NCBI GenBank assembly: GCA_964475385.1
Contig: CAYYWV010000056.1
Span: 1-18,202, forward strand
DNA length: 18,202 nucleotides
Source of the DNA: CAYYWV01 sp964475385
Lineage (GTDB): Bacteria; Pseudomonadota; Alphaproteobacteria; JAAXGF01
Direction: 5' to 3'
Position numbers and translations under genes: made by a program. The notes beneath the pieces were generated by a model, which saw nothing but the letters and a program-made list of their open reading frames with translations, did not search any database and had not been told where the DNA came from. Below are positions 5,943 to 14,087 of this stretch, in pieces. The first letter of the stretch is position 1; the number at the start of each line of letters is the position of its first letter.

Positions 5943-7817
5943 TCATGCGCGGACGCCGGCGGCGCGGCGCCGCCTGGCGGGCGGGGTGGTCGATTCGTCC
6001 TCGAACAGCTCGACGAGCTTGTCGATCATCGCCCCGCCGAGCTGCTCGGCGTCGACGATGGTCACCGCGCGCCGGTAGTAGCGGGTCACGTCGTGGCCGA
6101 TGCCGATGGCGGTGAGCTCGACCGGCGAGGTCTTCTCGATCCAGTCGATGACCTCGCGCAGGTGGCGTTCGAGGTAGTTGCCGGCGTTGACCGAAAGGGT
6201 CGAATCGTCGACCGGCGCGCCGTCCGAGATGACGAGAAGGATGCGCCTCTGCTCGGGCCGGGCGAGCAACCGCTGGTGCGCCCACAAGAGCGCCTCGCCG
6301 TCGATGTTCTCCTTGAGCAGCCCCTCGCGCAGCATCAGGCCGAGGCTGGTCCGCGTCCGCCGCCAGGGTTCGTCGGCGGCCTTGTAGACGATGTGGCGGA
6401 GGTCGTTGAGCCGTCCGGGGTTGGCCGGCTTGCCGGCGGCCAGCCACTGCTCGCGCGACTGGCCGCCTTTCCAGGCCCGGGTGGTGAAGCCCAGAACCTC
6501 GACCTTGACGCCGCAGCGCTCGAGCGTGCGCACGAGGATATCGGCGCTCATCGCCGCGACCGTGATCGGGCGGCCGCGCATCGAGCCCGAGTTGTCGATC
6601 AACAGCGTCACCACGGTGTCGCGGAAGTCGCTTTCCTTCTCCTGCTTATACGAGAGCGGCGTCATCGGGTTGGCGACCACCCGGGCGAGCCGGGCGGTGT
6701 CCAAGAGCCCTTCGTCGAGGTCGAACTCCCAGGCCCGCGTTTGCTTGGCGAGCAGCCGGCGTTGAAGCCGGTTGGCGAGCTTGGCGGTCATTCCTTGGAG
6801 GTGGGAGAGCTGAAGGTCAAGCTGAGCCCGGAGCCTGGCGAGCTCGCCCGGCTCGCACAGCGCGGTCGCCGCGACCACCTCGTCGAAGGCGGTGGTGAAG
6901 GCCCGGTAGGCGGGCTCGCGCGGGGCGTTGGCGCGGTCGCCGTCGGGCCGCCAGGGGCGGTCGGCGCGGCCGGCCTCGTCGGAGCCCGAGCCCGCGAGCT
7001 CGTCGTCGAGCTCGCCGGCCTGGGCCGTCTCGTCGGCGTCTTCGTCCGTTTCGGCCTCGGCCGCGAAACCGTCGAGCCCGGCGGCGTCGCCGCCGTCGCC
7101 TTCGGCCTCGCCTTCGCCGTCCTGGGCTTCGCTGTCGTCGTTGAACTCGCGGCTCTCCGAATCGTCGGCGTCGTCGCGTTCGTCGTCCTCGTCCGCCATG
7201 TCGAGGTCGGCGAGCATCCGGCGCAGGACGCGGGTGAACAGCGCCTGGTTCTCGGCGGTGCGCTCGAGCTCGTCGAGGCGGGCGCCGGCCTTGGCGTCGA
7301 GCCAGGGGCGGCAGATGTCGACCATGCGGCGCGCGGCGTGGGGCGGCGGCCGCCCGGTCAGGCGCTCGCGGACCAAGAAGCCGATGGCTTCGGGAAGCGG
7401 CACCTCCTCGAACGCGGTGACCCGGTCGTAACCGCGCATGCGGCAGCGCTGGTCGAGCATGGCGTAGAGGTTGCCGGCGACGCCCTTGAGCCGGCGCGCG
7501 CCCAGCGCTTCGACCCTTGATTGCTCGACCGCATCATAGATCGCCCCGGCGAGGTCGCCCGAAGGGCGGCGGCGCGCGTGCAGCTTGGGGTCGTGATAGC
7601 GCCGCCTCAGCGCGAGCGCATCGCCCGCGCCGCGGATGCGGGCGACCTCGCGGGCGTCGAGCTCGCGTCCGGGCTGGGGCAGGGTGACCGTTTGCCCGGC
7701 CTCGCCGGCCCCTTCGCCGCCGAACTCGACGACGAGCTCGCGCTCCTGCGCGATCGCGCGGACCGCGGCGGCGACGGCGCGCTTGAAAGGCTCGGCCGGG
7801 TTGCCGCCTTGGGTCAT
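5943..7817 (-). CDS. cobT: Cobaltochelatase subunit CobT (VWA-domain component)
   Basis: CobT is one of three subunits (CobN, CobS, CobT) of the ATP-dependent cobaltochelatase that inserts cobalt into hydrogenobyrinic acid a,c-diamide in the aerobic B12 pathway. The 624-residue protein has an N-terminal helical domain. A very acidic linker follows (roughly residues 205-290, rich in Asp, Glu, Gly and Ala). The C-terminal von Willebrand A domain has the MIDAS motif DNSGSM near residue 407 and ISDGAPVDDSTLS further on. Length and order match the family. The ATG at 7817 lies 10 bp after the cobS stop, so the two are co-transcribed. It ends convergently with the transporter gene. CobN is not in the window. 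Confidence 0.96.
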   Translation of the reverse strand: MTQGGNPAEPFKRAVAAAVRAIAQERELVVEFGGEGAGEAGQTVTLPQPGRELDAREVARIRGAGDALALRRRYHDPKLHARRRPSGDLAGAIYDAVEQSRVEALGARRLKGVAGNLYAMLDQRCRMRGYDRVTAFEEVPLPEAIGFLVRERLTGRPPPHAARRMVDICRPWLDAKAGARLDELERTAENQALFTRVLRRMLADLDMADEDDERDDADDSESREFNDDSEAQDGEGEAEGDGGDAAGLDGFAAEAETDEDADETAQAGELDDELAGSGSDEAGRADRPWRPDGDRANAPREPAYRAFTTAFDEVVAATALCEPGELARLRAQLDLQLSHLQGMTAKLANRLQRRLLAKQTRAWEFDLDEGLLDTARLARVVANPMTPLSYKQEKESDFRDTVVTLLIDNSGSMRGRPITVAAMSADILVRTLERCGVKVEVLGFTTRAWKGGQSREQWLAAGKPANPGRLNDLRHIVYKAADEPWRRTRTSLGLMLREGLLKENIDGEALLWAHQRLLARPEQRRILLVISDGAPVDDSTLSVNAGNYLERHLREVIDWIEKTSPVELTAIGIGHDVTRYYRRAVTIVDAEQLGGAMIDKLVELFEDESTTPPARRRRAAGVRA

Positions 7818-7827
7818 GGCTTCCCGC

Positions 7828-8832
7828 TCAGACGATTCCCGCCCGGGCCGCCGATTCGGGCAGATCGGAACCGAAGCAACGCTGGTAGTACTCGGCCACG
7901 TTGGCGCGCTCGAGCTCGTCGCACTTGTTGACGAAGGTCACGCGGAAGGCGAAGCCTACGTCGCCGAAGATCTCGGCGTTCTCGGCCCAGGTGATGACGG
8001 TCCTGGGCGACATGACGGTCGAGATGTCGCCGGCCATGAAGCCCGCCCGCGTGAGCTCGGCCACCTTGATCATGGTGCTGACGAGCTCGCGCCCCTCCTC
8101 GGTGTCGAGCGAGGGCATCTTGGCCAGCACGATTTTCATCTCCTCCTCGTGGGGGAGGTAGTTGAGCGTGGCGACGATGTTCCAGCGGTCCATCTGGCCC
8201 TGGTTGATCTGCTGGGTGCCGTGGTAGAGCCCTGTCGTGTCGCCGAGCCCGATGGTGTTTGTGGTCGCGAACAGGCGGAACGCGGGATGCGGCCGCAGCA
8301 CCTTGTTCTGGTCGAGAAGCGTGAGCTTGCCCTGGGCTTCTAGGACGCGCTGGATCACGAACATCACGTCGGGCCGGCCGGCGTCGTACTCGTCGAACAC
8401 CAGCGCGGTCGGGTTCTGGAGCGCCCAGGGCAGGATGCCCTCGCGGAACTCGGTCACCTGCATGCCGTTGCGCACCACGATCGCGTCCTTGCCGATCAGG
8501 TCGATGCGGCTGATGTGACTGTCGAGGTTGATGCGGATGCAGGGCCAGTTGAGCCGGGCGGCCACCTGCTCGATATGGGTCGACTTGCCGGTGCCGTGGT
8601 AGCCCTGGATCATGACGCGGCGGTTGTGCGCGAAACCGGCCAGGATGGCGAGCGTGGTGTCGGGGTCGAAGTGATAGGCCTCATCCACGTCGGGGACGTG
8701 CTCGGTCGCCTGCGAGAACGCGGGCACCTCCATCTCGCTCTCGAGCCCGAATACCTGGCGAACGGAGATCCGGATGTCGGGGCCGTTCTCGGGCATCGGG
8801 GCCAGTTCGGTCGGGGCAGTCGCAGCGGTCAT
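7828..8832 (-). CDS. cobS: Cobaltochelatase subunit CobS (AAA+ ATPase)
   Basis: CobS forms the AAA+ ring that with CobT drives cobalt insertion by CobN. The 334-residue protein has GYHGTGKST (Walker A, 77-85), ALVFDEYDAG (Walker B, 143-152) and LFATTNTIGLGDTTGLYHGTQ, the sensor region typical of CobS. The N-terminal DIRISVRQVFGLESEMEVPAFS is also highly typical. The ATG at 8832 was chosen; a TTG at 8850 would add six residues without support. It is followed by cobT after 10 bp and preceded by 138 bp and a J-domain gene on the same strand. No cobalamin-riboswitch-like element was seen upstream. Confidence 0.97.
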   Translation of the reverse strand: MTAATAPTELAPMPENGPDIRISVRQVFGLESEMEVPAFSQATEHVPDVDEAYHFDPDTTLAILAGFAHNRRVMIQGYHGTGKSTHIEQVAARLNWPCIRINLDSHISRIDLIGKDAIVVRNGMQVTEFREGILPWALQNPTALVFDEYDAGRPDVMFVIQRVLEAQGKLTLLDQNKVLRPHPAFRLFATTNTIGLGDTTGLYHGTQQINQGQMDRWNIVATLNYLPHEEEMKIVLAKMPSLDTEEGRELVSTMIKVAELTRAGFMAGDISTVMSPRTVITWAENAEIFGDVGFAFRVTFVNKCDELERANVAEYYQRCFGSDLPESAARAGIV

Positions 8833-8908
8833 GTTGCTCGGTCCATTCAAGTCAAAAACGAACGACGCGCCGGCGGGCGCAGCCGGGCGGTCCGTCGATC
8901 CACGAATC

Positions 8909-8937
8909 CACCTAGCATGGGAAGGTCACGGCCACAA
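8909..8937 (-). promoter_or_regulatory. Possible promoter of cobS-cobT
   Basis: On the minus strand TTGTGG (8937-8932) and TAGGTG (8914-8909, as GCTAGGTG) are 17 bp apart, 77 bp before the cobS ATG. The -10 part resembles the GCTA-type boxes of alphaproteobacterial housekeeping promoters only loosely. It is the best candidate in the J-domain/cobS gap. Confidence 0.35.
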
Positions 8938-8970
8938 GATGGGGCCATAAGAACGCACGGGCAACAAACT

Positions 8971-9546
8971 TCAAGACGTGCGCCGGCCAATCAGGTAGCG
9001 ATAGGCTTCGATCACCAGCTTCAACCGTTCCTCGGCGGCCTTGTCGCCGTGGTTGACGTCGGGATGGTAACGCTTGGCGAGCTCCTTGAAACGCCCTTTG
9101 ATCTCGGCCAGCGTCGCCGTCGCGCCCAGGTTGAGAACCGCGAGCGCGTCGCGTTCGGAGGCCGGCAGCGCCGCGGCCGGGTCGGCGTCGCCTTTGGGTG
9201 TCCCGCCGTCGCCGTAAAGAACGCCGAACAGGTCCGCGAACGCGGGGCTCGCCCACAGGCGCTGAAAGCGGACCCCGATTCCGACCGGCCAGGTCGGCCG
9301 ATGGCCGGTGACGTCATCGCGGCGGAAGGCCTCGATCTCCTCTTCGGTCATGTCGGCGAAGAAGTCCCAGGCCGCGTTGTAGGCCCGCACATGCTCGAGG
9401 CAGAACCAGTAATAGCGCCTGAGATCGCGGGGCGAACGCGGGGCGCGATAAGCGCCCTCGGCCGAGCAGCCGGGATGGTCGCAGGGCCGGACCCCTGCGT
9501 CGCCGTTGACGGCGGACGATTCGCTTTCCAGATAGCGTCGCGACAT
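8971..9546 (-). CDS. J-domain (DnaJ-like) protein with N-terminal Cys/His segment
   Basis: The 191-residue protein ends in a J domain with the DnaK-stimulating HPD tripeptide (161-163) between helices: ALAVLNLGATATLAEIK, then FKELAKRYHPDVNHGD. The J domain is C-terminal, unlike classical DnaJ, and neither G/F region nor zinc finger of that type is present. The N-terminal half has CDHPGC (22-27) and FCLEH (48-52), a Cys/His spacing that could bind a metal ion. It also has a YYWFCLEHVRAYN segment that I associate with a conserved alphaproteobacterial family found beside cobS. A role as DnaK co-chaperone is likely; a specific link to cobaltochelatase assembly is suggested only by position. The ATG at 9546 has no clear Shine-Dalgarno sequence. 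Confidence 0.88.
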   Translation of the reverse strand: MSRRYLESESSAVNGDAGVRPCDHPGCSAEGAYRAPRSPRDLRRYYWFCLEHVRAYNAAWDFFADMTEEEIEAFRRDDVTGHRPTWPVGIGVRFQRLWASPAFADLFGVLYGDGGTPKGDADPAAALPASERDALAVLNLGATATLAEIKGRFKELAKRYHPDVNHGDKAAEERLKLVIEAYRYLIGRRTS

Positions 9547-9615
9547 GGCCGAAGTATGGGGCGACGCCGGAGACGAGGCAAGCCGGCTTCCTGGCGGCGG
9601 GCTATATACAAATAC

Positions 9616-9641
9616 GCGAGATAATGCTATATAACTCTCGC
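9616..9641. promoter_or_regulatory. Inverted repeat in an AT-rich promoter region, possible operator
   Basis: GCGAGA (9616-9621) and TCTCGC (9636-9641) form inverted arms around a 14-bp AT-rich centre, and TA/TA extends the symmetry one base out on either side. The octamer GCTATATA occurs at 9601-9608 and again at 9626-9633, inside the centre. The site lies between the divergent J-domain gene and the ribbon-helix-helix gene (ATG 9684). RHH proteins bind short inverted repeats and often control themselves, so this could be its operator; that is inference. Confidence 0.45.
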
Positions 9642-9683
9642 ATAAGAGGTTACCCCGCCAACCCCGAAGGCATTCGACCGACG

Positions 9684-9992
9684 ATGGCGAGCAGTCTCGT
9701 CAACCGCAACGTTTTCCTCGACGGCCGGCGCACGAGCGTCCGGCTCGAGCCCGAGATGTGGGACGCGCTGGCCGAGATCGCGCGTCGCGAAGGGCGCACG
9801 ATCCATCAAATCTGCTCCGAGGTCGCCGCTCGGCGCGGCCAGTCCACCTTCGCCGCCGGGCTCCGGGTCTATATCCTCGATTACTTCCGCGCCGCGGCGA
9901 CCGCCGAGGGGCACCTGCGGGCCGGCCACGGGGGGCGTTTCGCGCTCCGTTCCGGGCGCCTTTCTCAATCGCCGGTGTACCACTCGGGATAG
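9684..9992 (+). CDS. Ribbon-helix-helix (RHH_4-type) DNA-binding protein
   Basis: The 102-residue product carries a ribbon-helix-helix fold: strand NVFLDGRRTSVRLEPEMWDAL (9-29, with RRTSVRLEP as core), helix ALAEIARREGRTIHQICSEV, then AGLRVYILDYFRAA. This matches the RHH_4 domain proteins common in alphaproteobacteria, which are presumed DNA-binding regulators, although the target is usually unknown. ATG 9684 is the natural start because the conserved core begins right after it; the frame is open to an ATG at 9624, but that would place the start inside the inverted repeat. GAAGG at 9666-9670 is a rather distant ribosome-binding site. The 3' end overlaps the DUF2889 gene tail-to-tail by 28 bp. 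Confidence 0.83.
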   Translation: MASSLVNRNVFLDGRRTSVRLEPEMWDALAEIARREGRTIHQICSEVAARRGQSTFAAGLRVYILDYFRAAATAEGHLRAGHGGRFALRSGRLSQSPVYHSG

Positions 9993-10522
9993 TGCTCGCG
10001 GACCACCGCGCCGTCGCGTCTGAGCGCGTGGCAACGATCGAGATAGGCCGGCCGGGTCCGGGCCGCGGCGGCCTTCGGGTCTTCGTTGCGGCCGCGGCGC
10101 GCGGTCCAAATGGTCTGATAAGCGACGGTCGCCACGGTGCGCAGTAGTTCGACCAGATGGGTGCAGCCGTTGATCCCGCCCAGGGTCTCGCGCACCCGGC
10201 GGGTCCAGCCCGGGCCGATGGCCACGCCTTCGAGCAGCGCGAACCGGGGCGCGATCGCGGGACAGACGGCGAAGGGGCTCGCGTCGGTCGCCGCCTCGAC
10301 GGCGCGGATCACGAGATCGCTGTCGACGGTCACCCGCAGCCACATATCGTGGATCGGTTCGCCGGGCGCGATCTCGCCGCGGTAGGCGTTGGGGAAGGGA
10401 TAGGTCTTGGCGTCGGTCAGATGGGCTTCGATGTCCCACAGGCCGTCGTCGCGGCGGAAACCTTGGCAGACGATGTTTCGCGTATGGAGCGCCTCTCGCG
10501 AGGCGGGCTTGGAAAGCGGCAT
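9965..10522 (-). CDS. DUF2889 domain-containing protein
   Basis: The 185-residue product matches the DUF2889 family of unknown function. Visible hallmarks are MPLSKPASREALHTRNIVCQGFRRDDG at the start (HTRNI and GFRRDDGLWDIEAHLTD), IHDMWLRVTVD in the middle, and GGINGCTHLVELL (114-126). No signal peptide or membrane segment is seen. The ATG at 10522 was preferred over a start at 10594 because conserved sequence begins there and AAGGGGA lies upstream, at a rather long distance. It follows the AEC transporter gene by 95 bp on the same strand and may be the last gene of the aro operon or have its own promoter. Its 3' end overlaps the RHH gene. Confidence 0.82.
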   Translation of the reverse strand: MPLSKPASREALHTRNIVCQGFRRDDGLWDIEAHLTDAKTYPFPNAYRGEIAPGEPIHDMWLRVTVDSDLVIRAVEAATDASPFAVCPAIAPRFALLEGVAIGPGWTRRVRETLGGINGCTHLVELLRTVATVAYQTIWTARRGRNEDPKAAAARTRPAYLDRCHALRRDGAVVREHYPEWYTGD

Positions 10523-10617
10523 TGCGGCGTCTCGTTCCCCTTGAGCCAACGGATTCGGACCGGGACCGTACAGGCCGTCCCCGGACGAGCGCAAGCGTCG
10601 CTCGCACGACGTCGCGT

Positions 10618-11508
10618 TCAGGGCGTCGCGGGGCCGAGGATCATGATCATCAAAAAGGGGAGCGTGACCAGCGAGATCAGGGTCGAAAGCACGATCGCGC
10701 TCGCCGCTTCCTCGGGCTCCCGGTCATAGAGGCGGGCGAAGAGATAGGTGAACACCGCGACCGGCATGGCGCATTCGATGATCAGCACGCCGCGCGCGAC
10801 CGGGTCGAACCCGAACGCCTCGCCGAGGCCGACCCCGACCGCGAAGCCGAGCCCGAGGCGCAGGCTGGCCATCGCCGCCGCCCGGCCGAGCCGGACGATG
10901 CGCATCCGGGCGAGCGAGACGCCGAGCGCGATCAGCATCAGCGGGATCGTCATCTGGCCCAGAAGGTCGGTCGTGTTGAGGAGCCATCCCGGCGGTTGAG
11001 TCTCGGTCGCGAGAAAGGCCGCCGCGGCGATCGCGGCGTAAGGCAGCGGCGTCGTCAGCGCGGGCCGCGGCGACGCCGAGCCCGAGACCAGCCACAGGCC
11101 CAGCGTCATCATGATGATGATCGAGACGGTGAAGAACACCACCGCGAGCTGAAGCCCCGGCTCCCCGAAGGCGAACAGGCTGAGAGGAAGCCCCATGTTG
11201 CCGGTGTTCGGAAAGGCGATCAGCGGCAGGTAGGTGGGGATCGAAAGCCGCGCGAGCCGCAACGTGACGGTCCCGACGATCCCAAAGATCGCGAAAGCCG
11301 CAAGCGCGGCGAGACCCATGGCGGCGAGCGCATCGGGCGTGACGGTCAGCTTGACCAGGCTCGAGAACACCAGGGCGGGGGTTCCGATATAGGTGACGAG
11401 GGTGGTCGCCATCCCGGTGTCGAACGGGCGGCCCGAGCGCGTCCAGCCCCAGCCCAGGCCGATGGTGATGAAGATCGGTCCGACGACCGCGAGCAGAATG
11501 TCGAGCAT
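10618..11508 (-). CDS. AEC-family (auxin efflux carrier type) transporter
   Basis: The 296-residue product is almost wholly hydrophobic, with around ten membrane segments in two halves, as in the AEC family that includes bacterial malonate and dicarboxylate carriers (MdcF-like). Family marks are TPALVFSSLVK (43-53) and FPNTGNMGLPLSLFAFG (99-115), with the signature Asn-Gly pair, and in the second half LIALGVSLARM and ECAMPVAVFTYLFA. The ATG at 11508 lies 28 bp after the stop of the CorC/HlyC gene, which suggests co-transcription. A Shine-Dalgarno sequence is not obvious. The substrate cannot be told from sequence alone; an organic acid is likely. Confidence 0.9.
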   Translation of the reverse strand: MLDILLAVVGPIFITIGLGWGWTRSGRPFDTGMATTLVTYIGTPALVFSSLVKLTVTPDALAAMGLAALAAFAIFGIVGTVTLRLARLSIPTYLPLIAFPNTGNMGLPLSLFAFGEPGLQLAVVFFTVSIIIMMTLGLWLVSGSASPRPALTTPLPYAAIAAAAFLATETQPPGWLLNTTDLLGQMTIPLMLIALGVSLARMRIVRLGRAAAMASLRLGLGFAVGVGLGEAFGFDPVARGVLIIECAMPVAVFTYLFARLYDREPEEAASAIVLSTLISLVTLPFLMIMILGPATP

Positions 11509-11536
11509 CAGAAAGGAATCTCGCCCGCCGCCGCGG

Positions 11537-12838
11537 TCACGAACCGGGTTCGCCTTCGTGCGCGCGTTCGGCCGTCGCCAACGGGGTGACGCGCAGCGAG
11601 GTCACCTGGTTGCGCTGACGCGCCAGCACCTCGAAACGGAAGTCGTGGAAGACGAAGCTCTGCCCCACCTCGGGAATCTGCTGGGCTTCATGAATGACCA
11701 GCCCGGCGATGGTCGCCGCCTCGTCGTCGGGGAGGTTCCAGTCGAACTCGCGGTTGAGGTCGCGGATCGTCACCGTGCCCGAGATGGTGTAGCTGCCGTC
11801 GGGGTTGGCGCGCACGCCGGTGAAGGGAAGATCGTGCTCGTCGGCGATATCGCCCACGATCTCCTCGAGGATGTCTTCGAGCGTGACCAGCCCCATCAGC
11901 GCGCCGTACTCGTCGACCACCAGGGCGAAGTGGTTGCGCCGGCGGCGAAAGGCCTGAAGCTGGCGCCTGAGCGTCGTGGTGTCGGGGATGAACCAGGGCT
12001 CGGAGGCCATCGCCGCGACGTCGAGCCGCTCGGGCGCGCCGCCGAGCGCGTGCAGCGCCCGCAGAAGATCCTTGGCGTGCAGCACGCCGATGATGTTGTC
12101 GGCGTCGCCGCGCCACAGGGGAAAGCGCGTGTATGGGCTCCCCACCACGGTCTCGATGATTCGGGCGGGCGGCGCGTCGGCGTCGATCGTCACCAGGTTC
12201 TTGCGGTGGATCATCACCTCGCGCACCTCGACGTCGGCGAGATCCAGGATGCTGCCCAGCATGTCGCGTTCGTGCTTCACGCTCTCGTTCGAGCGGGCGT
12301 AGAGGTCGATGGCGCCGCGCAACTCGTCCTGGGCCGCCGACAGCGACTGCGAACGCGCGACGTCGATCCCGAATAGGCGCAGCGTCAGCCGCACGATGGC
12401 CTGGACCGTAAGGACGATCGGCGAAAGAAGGACGACGACGACGCGCATCGCCGGGGCCACGGCGAGCGCGACCCGGTCGGGATCGCGCAGGGCGTAAGTC
12501 TTGGGCAAGACCTCGGCGAAGATCAGAACCAGAAGCGTCATGCCGAGCGTCGCATAGGCGACGCCGGTGTCGCCGAACCAGCCGATCATCACGCTGGTGG
12601 CGAGCGCCGAGGCGAGGATATTGACCAGGTTGTTGCCAAGAAGGATCGCCCCGATCAGGCGGTCCTTCTGGGACGCGAGCCGGTTGACCAGCCGCGCCCG
12701 CCGGCTGCCTTCGCGTTCGAGATGATGGAGGCGCGGCCGCGAGGCCGCGGTGAGCGCCGTCTCCGAGCCCGAGAAGAAGGCCGAAACGACGATCAGCCCG
12801 ATGATCGCCAGGGCGACGATCCAAAGCGCCCAATCCAT
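11537..12838 (-). CDS. CorC/HlyC-family transporter (DUF21 + CBS pair + CorC_HlyC)
   Basis: This 433-residue membrane protein has four domains in the usual order. The N-terminal DUF21 (about 1-190) has FSGSETALTAASR, GNNLVNILASALATS and AEVLPKTYALRDP. Then come two CBS domains (about 205-335), ending VDEYGALMGLVTLEDILEEIVGDI. The C-terminal CorC_HlyC domain (about 345-425) includes the segment FDWNLPDDEAATIAGLVI. DUF21-CBS proteins are linked to magnesium or cobalt export, with the CBS pair sensing nucleotides; older annotation calls them hemolysins, which is misleading. The gene follows aroK-aroB, a common order in alphaproteobacteria, after a 112-bp gap. The ATG at 12838 starts right at the first membrane segment. 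Confidence 0.93.
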   Translation of the reverse strand: MDWALWIVALAIIGLIVVSAFFSGSETALTAASRPRLHHLEREGSRRARLVNRLASQKDRLIGAILLGNNLVNILASALATSVMIGWFGDTGVAYATLGMTLLVLIFAEVLPKTYALRDPDRVALAVAPAMRVVVVLLSPIVLTVQAIVRLTLRLFGIDVARSQSLSAAQDELRGAIDLYARSNESVKHERDMLGSILDLADVEVREVMIHRKNLVTIDADAPPARIIETVVGSPYTRFPLWRGDADNIIGVLHAKDLLRALHALGGAPERLDVAAMASEPWFIPDTTTLRRQLQAFRRRRNHFALVVDEYGALMGLVTLEDILEEIVGDIADEHDLPFTGVRANPDGSYTISGTVTIRDLNREFDWNLPDDEAATIAGLVIHEAQQIPEVGQSFVFHDFRFEVLARQRNQVTSLRVTPLATAERAHEGEPGS

Positions 12839-12950
12839 GGCCGAGGCGTCTCTCAGGCAGAGTCTGCGGGTGGAGATCTCGTCCCGCCGTTTATGGAGGC
12901 CGGCTCAGCGCCCGTCAAGCCCGCGCCACGGCGTCCGTCCGCGCCCCGGC

Positions 12951-14087
12951 TCATCGCGCGGCCTCCGCGAGGGCGGCGTCGAGGACCGCGCGCACCGCAT
13001 CGGGCGCGACGTCGCGGGTGAGAAAAGCGCGGCCGATGCCGCGGACGAGCACGAAAGCGATGCGCCCGTCCCGCACCTTCTTGTCCTGCGCCATATGGGC
13101 GAGAAGCCGCTCCGCCCCGCCGGCCGCCATCGACGGCGGGCGCACCGGCAGGCCGACCGATTCGAGATGGCGGCGCACCCGGCGGGCGTCCTCGGCCGGG
13201 CACAGCCCGAGCCGGACCGAAAGCGCAAACGCCAGGACCATCCCGATCGCCACCGCCTCGCCGTGGCGCAGCGCCTCGCCGTAGCCGGCCTCCACCTCGA
13301 GCGCGTGGGCGAAGGTGTGGCCGAGGTTGAGAAGCGCCCGCGCGCCCGATTCGCGCTCGTCGGCGGCGACGATGCGCGCCTTCGCCGCGCAGCTCGCGAC
13401 CACCGCGTGGATACGGGCCGCAGGATCGCCGGCGATCACCGCGGCGCCGTTCTCTTCGAGCCAGGCGAAGAAGCCGGGATCGTCGATCGCGCCGTACTTC
13501 ACGACCTCGGCGTAGCCGGCGAGGAGCTCGCGCCGGGGCAGGGTGTCGAGCGCGTCGATGTCGGCCAGCACCAGCCGCGGCTGGTGGAAGCTGCCGACCA
13601 GGTTCTTGCCCTGGCGGGTGTCGATGCCGGTCTTGCCGCCGACCGCGCTGTCGACCTGGGCGAGCAGCGTCGTCGGCGCTTGCACGAACGCGACCCCCCG
13701 ACGCAGGATGCTGGCCGCGAAGCCCGCGAGGTCGCCGACCACGCCGCCGCCGAGCGCGAGGACCGCGTCGTTGCGCTCGATCCGGGCCTCGAGCAGCGCG
13801 TCCACGAGCCGCTCAAGCCCGGCGAAGGACTTGGTCCGCTCGCCGGGCGGCACCACGACCTCGCAGTGCGCGATTCCGCCGGCGTCGAGCGCTTGCAGAA
13901 GCGCGGGCAGGTGCAGCGCGGCCACGGTCTCGTCGGTGACGACGGCGAGGCGGCGGCCGGGAAGGACGCGCCCGATCTCGTCGGCCGCGGCCGCGAGCGC
14001 GCCCGCGCCGACCACGATGTCGTAGCTCCGCGCGCCGAGATCGACCCGAAGGCGTCGGAGCTCCTTGGACGAGGATGCGGCCGTCAC
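12951..14087 (-). CDS. aroB: 3-dehydroquinate synthase
   Basis: AroB converts DAHP to 3-dehydroquinate, step two of the shikimate pathway, using NAD and a divalent metal. The 378-residue protein has GGGVVGD (113-119) for NAD binding, QAPTTLLAQVDSAVGGKTGID (136-156, key Lys152), and the metal ligands Glu194 in GYAEVVKYG, His257 in LNLGHTFAHALE and His275 in ALRHGEAVAIGM. The start is GTG at 14087, overlapping the aroK stop as GTGA; the frame is open farther upstream, but only antisense to aroK. It is part of the aroK-aroB-CorC/HlyC set. Confidence 0.97.
   Translation of the reverse strand: MTAASSSKELRRLRVDLGARSYDIVVGAGALAAAADEIGRVLPGRRLAVVTDETVAALHLPALLQALDAGGIAHCEVVVPPGERTKSFAGLERLVDALLEARIERNDAVLALGGGVVGDLAGFAASILRRGVAFVQAPTTLLAQVDSAVGGKTGIDTRQGKNLVGSFHQPRLVLADIDALDTLPRRELLAGYAEVVKYGAIDDPGFFAWLEENGAAVIAGDPAARIHAVVASCAAKARIVAADERESGARALLNLGHTFAHALEVEAGYGEALRHGEAVAIGMVLAFALSVRLGLCPAEDARRVRRHLESVGLPVRPPSMAAGGAERLLAHMAQDKKVRDGRIAFVLVRGIGRAFLTRDVAPDAVRAVLDAALAEAAR

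Noticed and set aside
6093..7520. Long plus-strand open frame (475 codons) opposite cobT
   Set aside because: It mirrors the acidic and VWA-coding DNA of cobT, has low-complexity Val/Gly/Leu content and no recognisable motif. High GC makes stop codons rare on the opposite strand.
8833..8970. Cobalamin riboswitch upstream of cobS
   Set aside because: The 138-bp gap shows no B12-box-like GCCACTG sequence or matching stem arrangement, and only a modest promoter candidate.
10586..10604. CGAGCG/CGCTCG hairpin between the AEC transporter and DUF2889 genes as a terminator
   Set aside because: The 6-bp stem with a 7-nt loop is real, but no T run follows in the direction of transcription, and such GC inverted repeats are common by chance at this composition.
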